A DNA stretch of 30,868 nucleotides from a virus, in IMG/VR virus record IMGVR_UViG_3300035670_000925, positions 1 to 30,868 of that record, one strand, 5' to 3'. The notes below the pieces were generated by a model. It did not search any database. It was not told the DNA's origin and saw nothing but the letters and a program-made list of their open reading frames with translations. Below, piece by piece: positions 20,744-28,485 of the stretch. The position numbers were made by a program, and so were the translations under genes. Numbering within the stretch: the stretch's first letter is position 1; each line of letters begins with the position of its first letter.

Positions 20744-21991
20744 CTAAAGGGTGCGGAGAGCCATGATGGCTCGTCGTTGTGCTTGGGTTCTCGTCGAGTG
20801 CGTCTGCGGCTCGTCCGGCTGGGCGGTTTCTTTTTCTGTGGCGGCCGACTCAACATCGGTGCCTGTGAGGAGACATCGGGCTAGCTCCACCCGAATCTCC
20901 GGGTCGTTGAGCGCAGTGAGAATCTCTCGGCTGCGAACACCAACCGTGGTCTGTTCGTAGGCGGGGAAGACCACAGGGCCCGCCTCATACAATGCTACCT
21001 CATTGATGGTGCGCTCTGCCATTTTGTCACGTCCCTTGCTCCACTGGTCACGAATCACCCGGAAACGGAAACTCATGCCGGTGATAGCGCCGTCTCGGAT
21101 GGCGTCACGGATCGGCTCCACAAGCCAGTTATCGGAAAGACGGGCTTTGACTCGAAGACCGTGATCGTCTTCCTTGATGGAAGTGAAGACGCCGAGCGGA
21201 AGCGACCCGATGAGCGGGTGGGTGCCGTGATCGAACTGGAGGATCGGGGTGCGTTCCGAGAGGGTCTTTTTGAAGGCACCGGGGGCGATCCGCTCACGAA
21301 ATGAGCCTTCCCACGAATCAATTTCCGTGTATTCGTTGAACACGGCCGCATATCCCTCGAGGGTGAGACCGTCGCTGGAAGGGTCGGCACGGAATTCAAC
21401 GTGACGCACCAGGTTGTCCTTCGGGGCGTCAAATCGGATGTCGTCGGTTTCTGTCATCGGTGTGTCACCTGCTTCTGTTGACCGTTCAGCCTTGATTTGT
21501 TCGGCTTTGCGGGCGAACCAGTTTCGAGCCGGTTCAGGGTTCAATGGGTTGATTCCCCACAAATAATGTGCGACGGCACCAGCACCGGGCCATCCGTCAG
21601 CATCCGAATCCGAATTCTGTGAGGCATCCAAATCGACTTCATGTCGGGCACCCCAAGCGTTCGCTCGGATTACTTTGTCTTCGCTGATTTCGCCGGCCGC
21701 CATTTGGCGGGCCTCACGAATGGTTTTCTCAACGAGCCCATCACCGCCGTAGCCTTCGGCACGCAGCTCAAGGCCACGAGCGGCGGCGGCCTGAATGTAA
21801 TCAGGCACATCCAATTCGACCTGCCGGGTGGAGCGTTCACCACCGGGCTCAATCCCCTCAGCCAGGCTCACAGCGACCATCTGATCAACAGCATCACCTT
21901 TGGTGGTGTGACAGCCGATCACTTCGCCATCGTCTTTGACGACGGCCCAGCCTGAGCATTCGGAGGATTCGTCGGTGATGAAATACGGCAT
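20744..21991 (-). CDS. Prohead protease (peptidase S78) with long N-terminal extension
   Basis: Residues about 185-350 form the S78 domain: VRHVEFRADPSSDGLTLEGYAAVFN, a catalytic His in LQFDHGTHPLIG (H255 or H258), Ser in ITGMSFRFRV (S307) and an acidic residue in EVALYEAGPVVFPAY. It cleaves scaffold and capsid delta domains. Residues 1-50 and 60-170 (RGLELRAEGYGGDGLVEKTI, WGARHEVDLDA, PGAGAVAHYLWG) are extra domains I have seen attached to phage portal/protease regions. An internal ATG at residue 179 with an AGGTGA site could start a protease-only form. The start overlaps the portal stop (TGATG). Confidence 0.88.
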   Translation of the reverse strand: MPYFITDESSECSGWAVVKDDGEVIGCHTTKGDAVDQMVAVSLAEGIEPGGERSTRQVELDVPDYIQAAAARGLELRAEGYGGDGLVEKTIREARQMAAGEISEDKVIRANAWGARHEVDLDASQNSDSDADGWPGAGAVAHYLWGINPLNPEPARNWFARKAEQIKAERSTEAGDTPMTETDDIRFDAPKDNLVRHVEFRADPSSDGLTLEGYAAVFNEYTEIDSWEGSFRERIAPGAFKKTLSERTPILQFDHGTHPLIGSLPLGVFTSIKEDDHGLRVKARLSDNWLVEPIRDAIRDGAITGMSFRFRVIRDQWSKGRDKMAERTINEVALYEAGPVVFPAYEQTTVGVRSREILTALNDPEIRVELARCLLTGTDVESAATEKETAQPDEPQTHSTRTQAQRRAIMALRTL

Positions 21992-23271
21992 CAGGCTTCT
22001 CCGTTCCCCGGGGGCTGCAACTGCACCGACAGGGTGCCGGTGTGAGTGAGGCGGCTCATGTCGCCGGTCGTGACTGCATCAATGACTGATGTGGGGTCGA
22101 AACCGCCGTCGACGAGGGTGCGCATGGTGGCGGCGTCTTTGCCACGGATTTCAGCGGCGTCAAGCACATCTTCCTGCAAGAACGACACATCCCGGTCGTC
22201 ATACCAAAGACGAGACCCACCATCGGGCGGTGGGACGAGAGTTTGCAGGGCTGCGGCGGCGGCCCGCCACAACGGCCGGATCGTCCCATCAGCGAACCGC
22301 CGGCGGGCGGCCGTGTAGTTTCCGGCGTTGAGTGCGGAGCCGGCCAGTCCTTCGCTGATGCCAACGATGGAGGCGGGGACTCCGGCGGCGGCAGCGATAC
22401 GGGTTTCGCCGGCGCCTTGAACGGCTTTGAAGTTGAGTTCGTTGAGGTTGGAGCCAACCATTTTCACGTCGGCGCCAGCACCCAAATACAAGGTTTTGAA
22501 CTGCTGGCGGGCCCCACGATGATTCGACTCCAAACGCTCCTTGAACTTCTTGAAAGCCTCCTCCGAGACGCCAGGCTCAAACTTGACCACCATGTTCGGG
22601 GTGGCCGAGTTGGACAGAAAGGCGTGCTTGTAGGTGGTCATCTCGTCATCGGCGATGGCGTCAGACAGAACCGAGGTGAGCCAGGTGGCGCCACGGAACG
22701 GATGCCGAGGATCAGCGAGCGGCTTATAGTGGCAGACCTCGTCGGGGGTGAAGAATGCGAGCTCTTCGTGACGGTCGTTGACGAGGCTGTATCCGACGAG
22801 CCGCCGACCATACGGCATATTGGTCTGGCTGTCGACTACGTCTGCGGAGGCGATGATCACTCGGGTTGGGTCCAATCGGACCAGCTCGTTGTTTTGGACG
22901 ACCCAATAGGAGTTGCCGTAGAGGCTGGCGTCGACTTCCATGCGGGCGAGGAGGTCGCCGGTGGTGGCGCCAGGCCAGGGTCGTTCGAGGAGGCTGAGTG
23001 TTGGGGTGCCGTAGTATTCGCCGGGTCGGCCGGCTGACCATCGTTGGTAGGTGAATCGGACTTCGGAGAAGACGAGGAGCCGGGTGTTGATGCAGGCGGC
23101 AACAATCGGGTTATTTGCACCCTGTAAAGCGGTTAGTTCGCTGAGGTTTCCGCTCGGTACGACGTAGGTCATGCCGTTGAAACCAAATTTTTCCCAAAGT
23201 CGCAGATAATCGGGCCAGGAGTATTGTGATTCTCGGGCTTCGAGGCGTCGGCGAGCCAATTTTGTGAGCAT
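21991..23271 (-). CDS. Portal protein, HK97 type
   Basis: The 426-aa product matches phage portals: NNPIVAACINTRLLVFSEVRF early, DLLARMEVDASLYGNSYWVVQ, LVRLDPTRVIIASADVV, and AAAGVPASIVGISEGLAGSALNAGNYTAARRRFADGTIRPL, which is a diagnostic 'GVPxxIVG...YTAARRRFxDGTIRPL' stretch. It forms the twelve-subunit ring through which DNA enters and leaves. It follows GT2 after a 44-bp gap and is coupled to the protease. AGGTGA precedes its ATG. The C-terminus is a short disordered tail. Confidence 0.92.
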   Translation of the reverse strand: MLTKLARRRLEARESQYSWPDYLRLWEKFGFNGMTYVVPSGNLSELTALQGANNPIVAACINTRLLVFSEVRFTYQRWSAGRPGEYYGTPTLSLLERPWPGATTGDLLARMEVDASLYGNSYWVVQNNELVRLDPTRVIIASADVVDSQTNMPYGRRLVGYSLVNDRHEELAFFTPDEVCHYKPLADPRHPFRGATWLTSVLSDAIADDEMTTYKHAFLSNSATPNMVVKFEPGVSEEAFKKFKERLESNHRGARQQFKTLYLGAGADVKMVGSNLNELNFKAVQGAGETRIAAAAGVPASIVGISEGLAGSALNAGNYTAARRRFADGTIRPLWRAAAAALQTLVPPPDGGSRLWYDDRDVSFLQEDVLDAAEIRGKDAATMRTLVDGGFDPTSVIDAVTTGDMSRLTHTGTLSVQLQPPGNGEA

Positions 23272-23315
23272 TTAGTGGTCACCTGCCTTGAAAAAGGTAA
23301 TCATCGGTCGTTTTC

Positions 23316-24116
23316 TCAGGTTTCTAACCCTAATTCAATGCATCGAGCATGAATTTGGGGTTGATATTGGGCCGAAATGTCGGCAACCAAGGTTTGTATC
23401 TGTCGATTTCGGGTTCTTTGTGCTGTCATCGGCCCAATATGTTGCCGATACAGCATTTTAGGTATCTGCGCCATCCGTGTAGTGAGGAAAGTGCGCACAC
23501 ACAGTTCGTAGTCGTCGGCGACGGGCAGATCGGGGTTGTGGCCGTTGAGTTGCCGGTAGATGTCAGCCCGCCACGCTCGCACATGGTTCGGTGCGGAAAC
23601 GATGTGGCTCATGGTTGTCTGGTTGATGGCGGGTGCTGCCATCACCCAACAACCGTACTGATCGGACCAATATTCGGAACCGTATCCGAATCCCCATCCT
23701 TTCGGGTAGCGGCCGGAAGTGCCGTCGGGGAGAATCTCGCACCAGTCGGAGTAGGCGAACCCGACTTCGGGATCGATGAACGCTTCCTCGAGTTCGGCGA
23801 GACAGTCGGCGGTTAGTTCGTCGTCGTGGTCTAGTTCGACGATGATGTTGCCGGTGGCGATCATGCTGGCGTTGCGTTTCACTTCGCCGATCCGGCCGGA
23901 GTGGGTGTGGCCTCTGATCGCACGAAGTTCATATCGCTCATCGGATGCCATTCCGTAGAGCTGCTGCCAAACCTGATCGGAGTTTGGTGTGTCGTCCCAG
24001 ACCACCCACTCCCAATTAGTCACCGTTTGGGCCTTGAGGCTTGCCCACGTTCTAGCCAACAAATGCGCCGGCGTTTTGTAGGTGGGCGTGATGATCGAAA
24101 ACTTGGGCGGTTGCAT
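23316..24116 (-). CDS. Glycosyltransferase family 2, 266 aa
   Basis: FSIITPTYKTPAHLLARTWASLKAQTVTNWEWVVWDD is a textbook GT2 start with the nucleotide-binding Asp pair at 41-42. LDHDDELTADCLAELE (95-110) gives the DxDD metal motif and ADDYELCVR the catalytic acidic motif. It should transfer a sugar from a nucleotide donor. Its place after the fibre genes suggests an acceptor on the collagen-like or glycine-rich fibre, or on host surface polysaccharide for exclusion; only context supports either. It has no TM segment. It starts 4 bp after the previous gene. Confidence 0.88.
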   Translation of the reverse strand: MQPPKFSIITPTYKTPAHLLARTWASLKAQTVTNWEWVVWDDTPNSDQVWQQLYGMASDERYELRAIRGHTHSGRIGEVKRNASMIATGNIIVELDHDDELTADCLAELEEAFIDPEVGFAYSDWCEILPDGTSGRYPKGWGFGYGSEYWSDQYGCWVMAAPAINQTTMSHIVSAPNHVRAWRADIYRQLNGHNPDLPVADDYELCVRTFLTTRMAQIPKMLYRQHIGPMTAQRTRNRQIQTLVADISAQYQPQIHARCIELGLET

Positions 24117-24120
24117 CAGG

Positions 24121-24489
24121 CTATTCAGTCACAAGCCAAGATTGGCTTTCCTCATCCCAAGAGTAGAAGTCGCCGTCAGTCGGGTGCGGGACGGGTGGGT
24201 CCCAGAGGCAGGTGTCTTCGTTCAGAATCCAGCTCGGGTAAGGCTTCGGTGGGATGAAGGCATCACGAGCCTCGTCGTAAGTGTAACCCAATCCGGCGTA
24301 GTTCTTCCGCAACGGAATGCCGCCGAGCAGATGCACGCCACCACGAGTGTTGTATGAGGTTTTTAGCCAAGTTCCACCAAGTTGGAGATCAATAGCAAGA
24401 AATTCCTCACCACGACTTTGCTGTTCATCTGAAATTGCAAGAACTTGAATCACAATATTGTTTTCATCTATTTGTGCAAAGTAGGCCAT
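24121..24489 (-). CDS. Virion-associated protein, 122 aa, aquatic-phage family
   Basis: The product (MAYFAQIDENNIVIQVLAIS, TWLKTSYNTRGGVHLLGG, PLRKNYAGLGYTYDEARDAFI, PPKPYPSWILNEDTCLWDPP) closely follows a small protein repeatedly encoded near tail-fibre genes of marine and freshwater phages. 'NYAGxGYTYDxxRDAFIPPKPxPSW' is its mark. I take it as a virion or fibre-accessory protein; its biochemical role is not known to me. TAATG joins it to the glycine-rich fibre gene. Confidence 0.75.
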   Translation of the reverse strand: MAYFAQIDENNIVIQVLAISDEQQSRGEEFLAIDLQLGGTWLKTSYNTRGGVHLLGGIPLRKNYAGLGYTYDEARDAFIPPKPYPSWILNEDTCLWDPPVPHPTDGDFYSWDEESQSWLVTE

Positions 24490-25385
24490 TATCCTAAATA
24501 CCTCACTATTACAAGACCTTTACCGCCTGCTCCTCCAGCTGCCGATGTCGGTTCTGCCGCTCCTCCACCGCCACCTCCGGTGTTTATTGTGCCACTAGTA
24601 GCGGATCGACCGGAACGTACACCGCCATCACCACCACCGGCTGTTCCATCACCTGCGGTTGTCGTAGAAATTCCTGCACTTCCTCCACCGCCACCAGCTC
24701 GGGCGATACTAGAACCAGTGACACTCGATGTGATGCCACTGCCTCCACTACCACCACTTACAGCGTTGACACCAGTACCGCCGATACTTCCCGATCCACC
24801 GCCACCACCACAAGCGAAGTCAGTGCCAGCAGTACCGCCTCCATCATAACCTTGATTTGTAGTTCCTGAACCGCCAGAACCACCGTTACGGCCAGCACCA
24901 CCGCCAGACCCTCCAGTGCCACCACTGGTTTGAGTATTAGCTGAACCTCCTCCTCCACCACCAGTTGATGTAATGCTCCCAAAACTTGTATTTGTGCCAA
25001 CTGAACCACGAACAGAGGGAGTTGTAGAACCTGATCCACCACCCCCAATCGTCACTGTTTGCGCTGTTGAAACAACAACTGTGCTTTCGGCACTTGCGCC
25101 ACCTCCAGAACTTTCGCCCACAATTGAGGATCGATATCCTCCTGCGCCACCACCGCCTCCAGTGCCATTGCCGCCACCACCACCCCCAGCAATCACGATG
25201 TATTCGCAGCTCAATGTCTCGAGTGGTGTGAAAGTACCTGAATTTTCAAAGACATGAACCCAATATCCGTTGATAAAGTCAATGCTGTCACCCCCTGTAG
25301 CTTTAGCAACAAATTCCAATGACTTTAAACTTCGTGACCCTCCATCGCTATTCAGAGTTGTTTTGATAACTGAAACAATTGCCAT
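24489..25385 (-). CDS. Glycine-rich tail fibre/adhesin, 298 aa
   Basis: After a short N-terminal beta domain (KTTLNSDGGSRSLKSLEFVA..., WVHVFENSGTFTPL) the sequence runs through CEYIVIAGGGGGGNGTGGGGG and GAGGYRSS into long Gly/Ser/Thr tracts. It ends in GGAGGKGLVIVRYLG. The pattern 'EYxVIAGGGGG...GGYR...GLVIVRY' is common in phage tail-fibre and adhesin proteins, where polyglycine helices bind receptors. Start at 25385 is one base after the previous stop. Glycine runs make it repetitive at DNA level and prone to recombination. Confidence 0.8.
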   Translation of the reverse strand: MAIVSVIKTTLNSDGGSRSLKSLEFVAKATGGDSIDFINGYWVHVFENSGTFTPLETLSCEYIVIAGGGGGGNGTGGGGGAGGYRSSIVGESSGGGASAESTVVVSTAQTVTIGGGGSGSTTPSVRGSVGTNTSFGSITSTGGGGGGSANTQTSGGTGGSGGGAGRNGGSGGSGTTNQGYDGGGTAGTDFACGGGGGSGSIGGTGVNAVSGGSGGSGITSSVTGSSIARAGGGGGSAGISTTTAGDGTAGGGDGGVRSGRSATSGTINTGGGGGGAAEPTSAAGGAGGKGLVIVRYLG

Positions 25386-25386
25386 G

Positions 25387-25716
25387 TCAGGAAATCTCCG
25401 AACCAAACAACTGGAACGTCATATCAGCGTTTGACGCATAAACCACTACGACATCAGTCGCCGCCAACGTCGCACCGAACGTCAATAGCAAAGTATCCTT
25501 CGAAGCGATAGGGGCATCATAAACCACAAACTGCTTATCATCGTCGGCGGCTCCGGCAACCTTGATCCGCACACGAAATGTGCCGGCGGCAGCGTTCTTG
25601 TTGCACACCGACAACGTCGAGCAGACAGCCTCGGTCGCTGAGGGCACGGTATAAAGCGTGGTGTCGGTTGTGGCTGACGGCTCGACCTGGCCGAGCACCT
25701 TGTAAACGGTTGCCAT
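25387..25716 (-). CDS. Small virion structural protein, 109 aa, aquatic-phage family
   Basis: ATVYKVLGQVEPSATTDTTLYTVPSATEAV, then VCNKNAAAGTFRVRI and SKDTLLLTFGATLAATDVVVVYASNADMTFQLFGSE, is a pattern seen in many aquatic phages, where the protein is a beta-sandwich structural or appendage component. It follows the collagen-like gene by 3 bp and precedes the glycine-rich fibre, so it may cap or link fibres. The exact role is unknown. Confidence 0.75.
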   Translation of the reverse strand: MATVYKVLGQVEPSATTDTTLYTVPSATEAVCSTLSVCNKNAAAGTFRVRIKVAGAADDDKQFVVYDAPIASKDTLLLTFGATLAATDVVVVYASNADMTFQLFGSEIS

Positions 25717-25719
25717 TAC

Positions 25720-27168
25720 TTATGCTCCCATGAGTAGGAATGGATTGAAAGCGCTGGCATCAAGGCCGTCAGCACCTTGCGGTCCCTGTGGACCCTGTGC
25801 ACCCGTTTCGCCTTGCGGGCCTTGCGCGCCAGTATCACCTTGGGCGCCGGTCGCACCCTGAGCGCCTTGCACTCCTGTATCACCTTGCGGGCCTTGTGCT
25901 CCAGCATCACCCTGAGCACCTTGAGCACCTTGAGCTCCAGTGTCACCCTGTGGTCCCTGTGCGCCAGTAGCGCCTTGAGCGCCAGTGTCGCCTTGCGGGC
26001 CTTGCGCGCCAGTGTCGCCTTGTGCGCCGGTTGCACCTTGAGCACCCTGAGCGCCAGTGTCGCCCTGTGGGCCTTGTGCCCCGGTAGCGCCTTGAGCGCC
26101 AGTATCGCCCTGTGCTCCTTGGGCGCCAGTGTCACCCTGTGCGCCCTGAGCGCCAGTGTCTCCCTGAGCGCCTTGCACTCCTGTATCACCTTGCGGGCCT
26201 TGAGCGCCAGTATCTCCCTGTGCGCCTTGAGCACCAGCGTCTCCTTGCGGGCCTTGGGCGCCGGTGTCACCTTGTGCGCCGATTGCACCTTGAGCGCCCT
26301 GCACACCTTGGGCGCCTTGGGCTCCTTGAGCACCTGTATCACCTTGAGGGCCCTGAGCGCCGGCGTCACCTTGTGGGCCTTGTGCCCCTGTGGCACCCTG
26401 GACACCTTGGGCGCCTTGGGCTCCTTGAGCGCCACTATCACCTTGTGCTCCTTGCGCACCCGTGTCTCCTTGTGCGCCCTGTGCACCGGTATCACCCTGA
26501 GCTCCTTGGGCACCAGTGTCGCCCTGAGCGCCTTGGGCCCCGGCGTCACCTTGTGGGCCTTGGGCGCCGGCATCACCTTGCGGGCCTTGAGCGCCTGTGT
26601 CGCCTTGGGCGCCGGTCGCACCCTGAGCTCCTTGGGCACCAGTGTCGCCCTGGGCTCCTTGTGCGCCGGCATCGCCTTGTGGGCCTTGGGCGCCGGTGTC
26701 TCCTTGAGCACCTTGTGGGCCGCTCGAGCCTTGTGGCCCCGTATCGCCTTGCGGGCCCTGAGCGCCAGTGTCGCCCTGAGCGCCAGTCGCACCTTGAGCG
26801 CCCTGAGCGCCAGTGTCACCCTGTGCGCCTTGCGGGCCGGTCGATCCTTGAGTTCCTTGCGGGCCCTGCGCACCAGTATCTCCTTGAGCACCCTGAGCGC
26901 CAGTTTCACCTTGTGCACCTTGCGGCCCGGTAGCGCCCTGTGCACCAGTGTCACCTTGCGGGCCTTGAGCGCCAGTGACACCCTCAGCACCCTGCGGGCC
27001 GGTCGATCCCTGCGGGCCCTGGGGACCAGGAACAGTCGAATCGGCACCCTGGGCACCCTGAGCACCCTGCGGTCCCTGCGGGCCCTGACCCGACAATGAG
27101 ATTGAAGCGGAGACGTTTTCTTCGGTGACCGTCACCTTCGGCGGCTGATCGTTCACCTGAAAACTCAT
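25720..27168 (-). CDS. Collagen-like fibre protein, 482 aa
   Basis: A short N-terminal domain ([22 protein letters not shown], about 28 residues) is followed by some 430 residues of uninterrupted Gly-X-Y triplets, chiefly [12 protein letters not shown] and GVQ. A C-terminal cap ([17 protein letters not shown]) ends the protein. Triple-helix fibres of this kind project from virions and aid trimerisation or receptor contact. Pro occurs at X and Thr at Y in GDT, which lacks mammalian-like hydroxylation sites but resembles the Thr-bearing triplets glycosylated in bacterial BclA. The start makes an ATGA overlap with the preceding gene. Confidence 0.9.
   Translation of the reverse strand: MSFQVNDQPPKVTVTEENVSASISLSGQGPQGPQGAQGAQGADSTVPGPQGPQGSTGPQGAEGVTGAQGPQGDTGAQGATGPQGAQGETGAQGAQGDTGAQGPQGTQGSTGPQGAQGDTGAQGAQGATGAQGDTGAQGPQGDTGPQGSSGPQGAQGDTGAQGPQGDAGAQGAQGDTGAQGAQGATGAQGDTGAQGPQGDAGAQGPQGDAGAQGAQGDTGAQGAQGDTGAQGAQGDTGAQGAQGDSGAQGAQGAQGVQGATGAQGPQGDAGAQGPQGDTGAQGAQGAQGVQGAQGAIGAQGDTGAQGPQGDAGAQGAQGDTGAQGPQGDTGVQGAQGDTGAQGAQGDTGAQGAQGDTGAQGATGAQGPQGDTGAQGAQGATGAQGDTGAQGPQGDTGAQGATGAQGPQGDTGAQGAQGAQGDAGAQGPQGDTGVQGAQGATGAQGDTGAQGPQGETGAQGPQGPQGADGLDASAFNPFLLMGA
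25770..27090 (-). repeat. Collagen-triplet coding repeats (9/18-bp units)
   Basis: The DNA is made of degenerate 9-bp (Gly-X-Y) units, often in 18- or 27-bp higher-order blocks coding GPQGDTGAQ-type strings. Synonymous changes vary between copies, but the Gly codon is kept throughout. Repeat number is likely to change by recombination and to complicate assembly. Confidence 0.85.
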
Positions 27169-27515
27169 CGAGTCACCTCACCACGAACAATAAACGACCC
27201 CATTAACAAGCGTGTCACCGTCGACCCCGTCACCAACTCCAAATCATAAGCGTAAGTGCCAGCCTCAATGTCGTCGGTGACTGTCGCCGGAATCGTCAAC
27301 GTGATCGTCCCCAACGCACCACCAAGAGTGATCCTGCCATCTTCGGTTGTGAGCTCAACAGCGACAGTGTCCGAAGTGACGATGGAACGGACCTGCATTC
27401 GGGCCGTATAGCTCGTCAGATCGACAGGGTCACCGTTGGCGTCTTTCCAGGTGATCGTGCGGCCGAACGTGGCACCCTGATCGCAAATGATGTTGTAGGT
27501 GCCAGCAATCGTCAT
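27165..27515 (-). CDS. Ig-like/BppU-type structural protein, 116 aa
   Basis: [39 protein letters not shown], then [26 protein letters not shown] and [12 protein letters not shown], is the common '[31 protein letters not shown]' domain of appendage/baseplate proteins (BppU-N-like). It likely attaches fibres to the virion. ATG 27515 is chosen because of GGAGAAGG upstream and loss of match before it. It is coupled to the collagen-like gene by ATGA. Confidence 0.75.
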   Translation of the reverse strand: MTIAGTYNIICDQGATFGRTITWKDANGDPVDLTSYTARMQVRSIVTSDTVAVELTTEDGRITLGGALGTITLTIPATVTDDIEAGTYAYDLELVTGSTVTRLLMGSFIVRGEVTR

Positions 27516-27516
27516 C

Positions 27517-27657
27517 TCAATCCTTCTCCAACGCCAAACCAAACAAAACCAAACCGGCCGCAGCAACAATCCCGCCCGCCGGCACATAAATCAAACCAAC
27601 ACTCAACGCAGCCACCGCCACACCAACAGCCTGCAACCAACTTGCCAAATCCTTCAC
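27517..27657 (-). CDS. Small membrane protein, 46 aa
   Basis: GTG 27657 has a perfect AGGAGG 5 nt upstream, which overlaps the stop codon (TAG) of the preceding membrane gene. The product starts KDLASWLQAVGVAVAALSVGLIYV, has a second hydrophobic stretch (AGGIVAAAGLVLFGLAL), and ends EKD: two short TM helices with a PAGG turn. It ends 1 nt before the ATG of the Ig-like gene. It resembles tiny actinophage membrane proteins of unknown role. It may assist the 272-aa membrane protein. Confidence 0.7.
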   Translation of the reverse strand: MKDLASWLQAVGVAVAALSVGLIYVPAGGIVAAAGLVLFGLALEKD

Positions 27658-27666
27658 AACAGCCTC

Positions 27667-28485
27667 CTAAATCAACTGTGGTTTACGCCACCACACAACA
27701 TGAACAACAACCGCCAACACCAACCACGACGACGGAATCACCGCCACCGCCGCCAACGCCAACGGCACACCCGCCGCCGTATGCAACAAACGCACCGTAT
27801 CCGTCGCCACAAGTAGCTGACAATAAGCCACCACGACAGCGACGATGACCGGCCAGGACGGCTCGAGCAACCCGACCAGACAGACACCCCACGGCGCCAC
27901 CATGATCCACGCATCACGCCACTGACCACGATGAGCTGTCAAAGCCGTTCGGATCGGGTGATCGTGCACCTCACGCAAATTCGCATTCGCCGTGACCTCA
28001 TCAATGACCGGCTTGCGCACCAGGCCGAGAACCAACGGCGCCACCAGCCCCACGAGCGGCCACAACGACCACGACCAGAGTGCCGCCCACACCGGCATCG
28101 ACTCCTTCGTCAACGCCGCAAACACAATCAACACAACACCCAACGGCCACCAGCCACACTCAAACGCCACCATGGCGCCGAGGGCGATCACCATGCCAGG
28201 AAGATCAACACCAACCGGCCGAACCACCGGCGGCCCCCACACACCCGGCAACGCCGCCACCAACACACCCGCCGCAACCGCTGGTCCCACCTCGAGACCC
28301 GACAACCAGCCGAACCACGCGGTCAAGCCGATCAGCAACGGCCACGACGCCAACCACACAAACCGCCAGCGTCCAACCTCAGCCTCACACAACCATGGCA
28401 ACAACACCCGCAAATGAAACGGCTTCGCCACCCGCACACCACGACCAGCAAGAAGATACCGAGCAGAATCCGGGCCCAACCTCAT
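27667..28485 (-). CDS. Polytopic membrane protein, 272 aa, GT-C-like
   Basis: ATG 28485 makes an ATGA overlap with the terminase stop. About eight hydrophobic helices are visible (for example WRFVWLASWPLLIGLTAWF, GMVIALGAMVAFECGWW, SSWLVLAVVVHVVWW). A loop motif FAALTKESMPVW resembles the 'LTKE' segment of membrane-embedded GT-C glycosyltransferases, and ATDTVRLLHTAAGVP resembles their C-terminal helix start. GT-C enzymes use lipid-linked sugars. The N-terminal HLRVLLPWLC is also seen in unstudied actinophage membrane proteins as I recall them. It lacks a visible metal motif, so function is tentative. Confidence 0.75.
   Translation of the reverse strand: MRLGPDSARYLLAGRGVRVAKPFHLRVLLPWLCEAEVGRWRFVWLASWPLLIGLTAWFGWLSGLEVGPAVAAGVLVAALPGVWGPPVVRPVGVDLPGMVIALGAMVAFECGWWPLGVVLIVFAALTKESMPVWAALWSWSLWPLVGLVAPLVLGLVRKPVIDEVTANANLREVHDHPIRTALTAHRGQWRDAWIMVAPWGVCLVGLLEPSWPVIVAVVVAYCQLLVATDTVRLLHTAAGVPLALAAVAVIPSSWLVLAVVVHVVWWRKPQLI

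Noticed and set aside
23272-23315. Ten-codon leader peptide (MITFFKAGDH) before the portal gene
   Set aside because: No convincing ribosome site; short in-frame runs like this arise by chance.
25770-27090. CRISPR-like repetition
   Set aside because: Units are contiguous degenerate 9/18-bp coding repeats without unique spacers.
25716-27099. Long extra open frames on both strands over the collagen-like gene
   Set aside because: Caused by stop-free 9-bp repeats; low-complexity Lys/Ala or Leu/Ser translation with no start signals.
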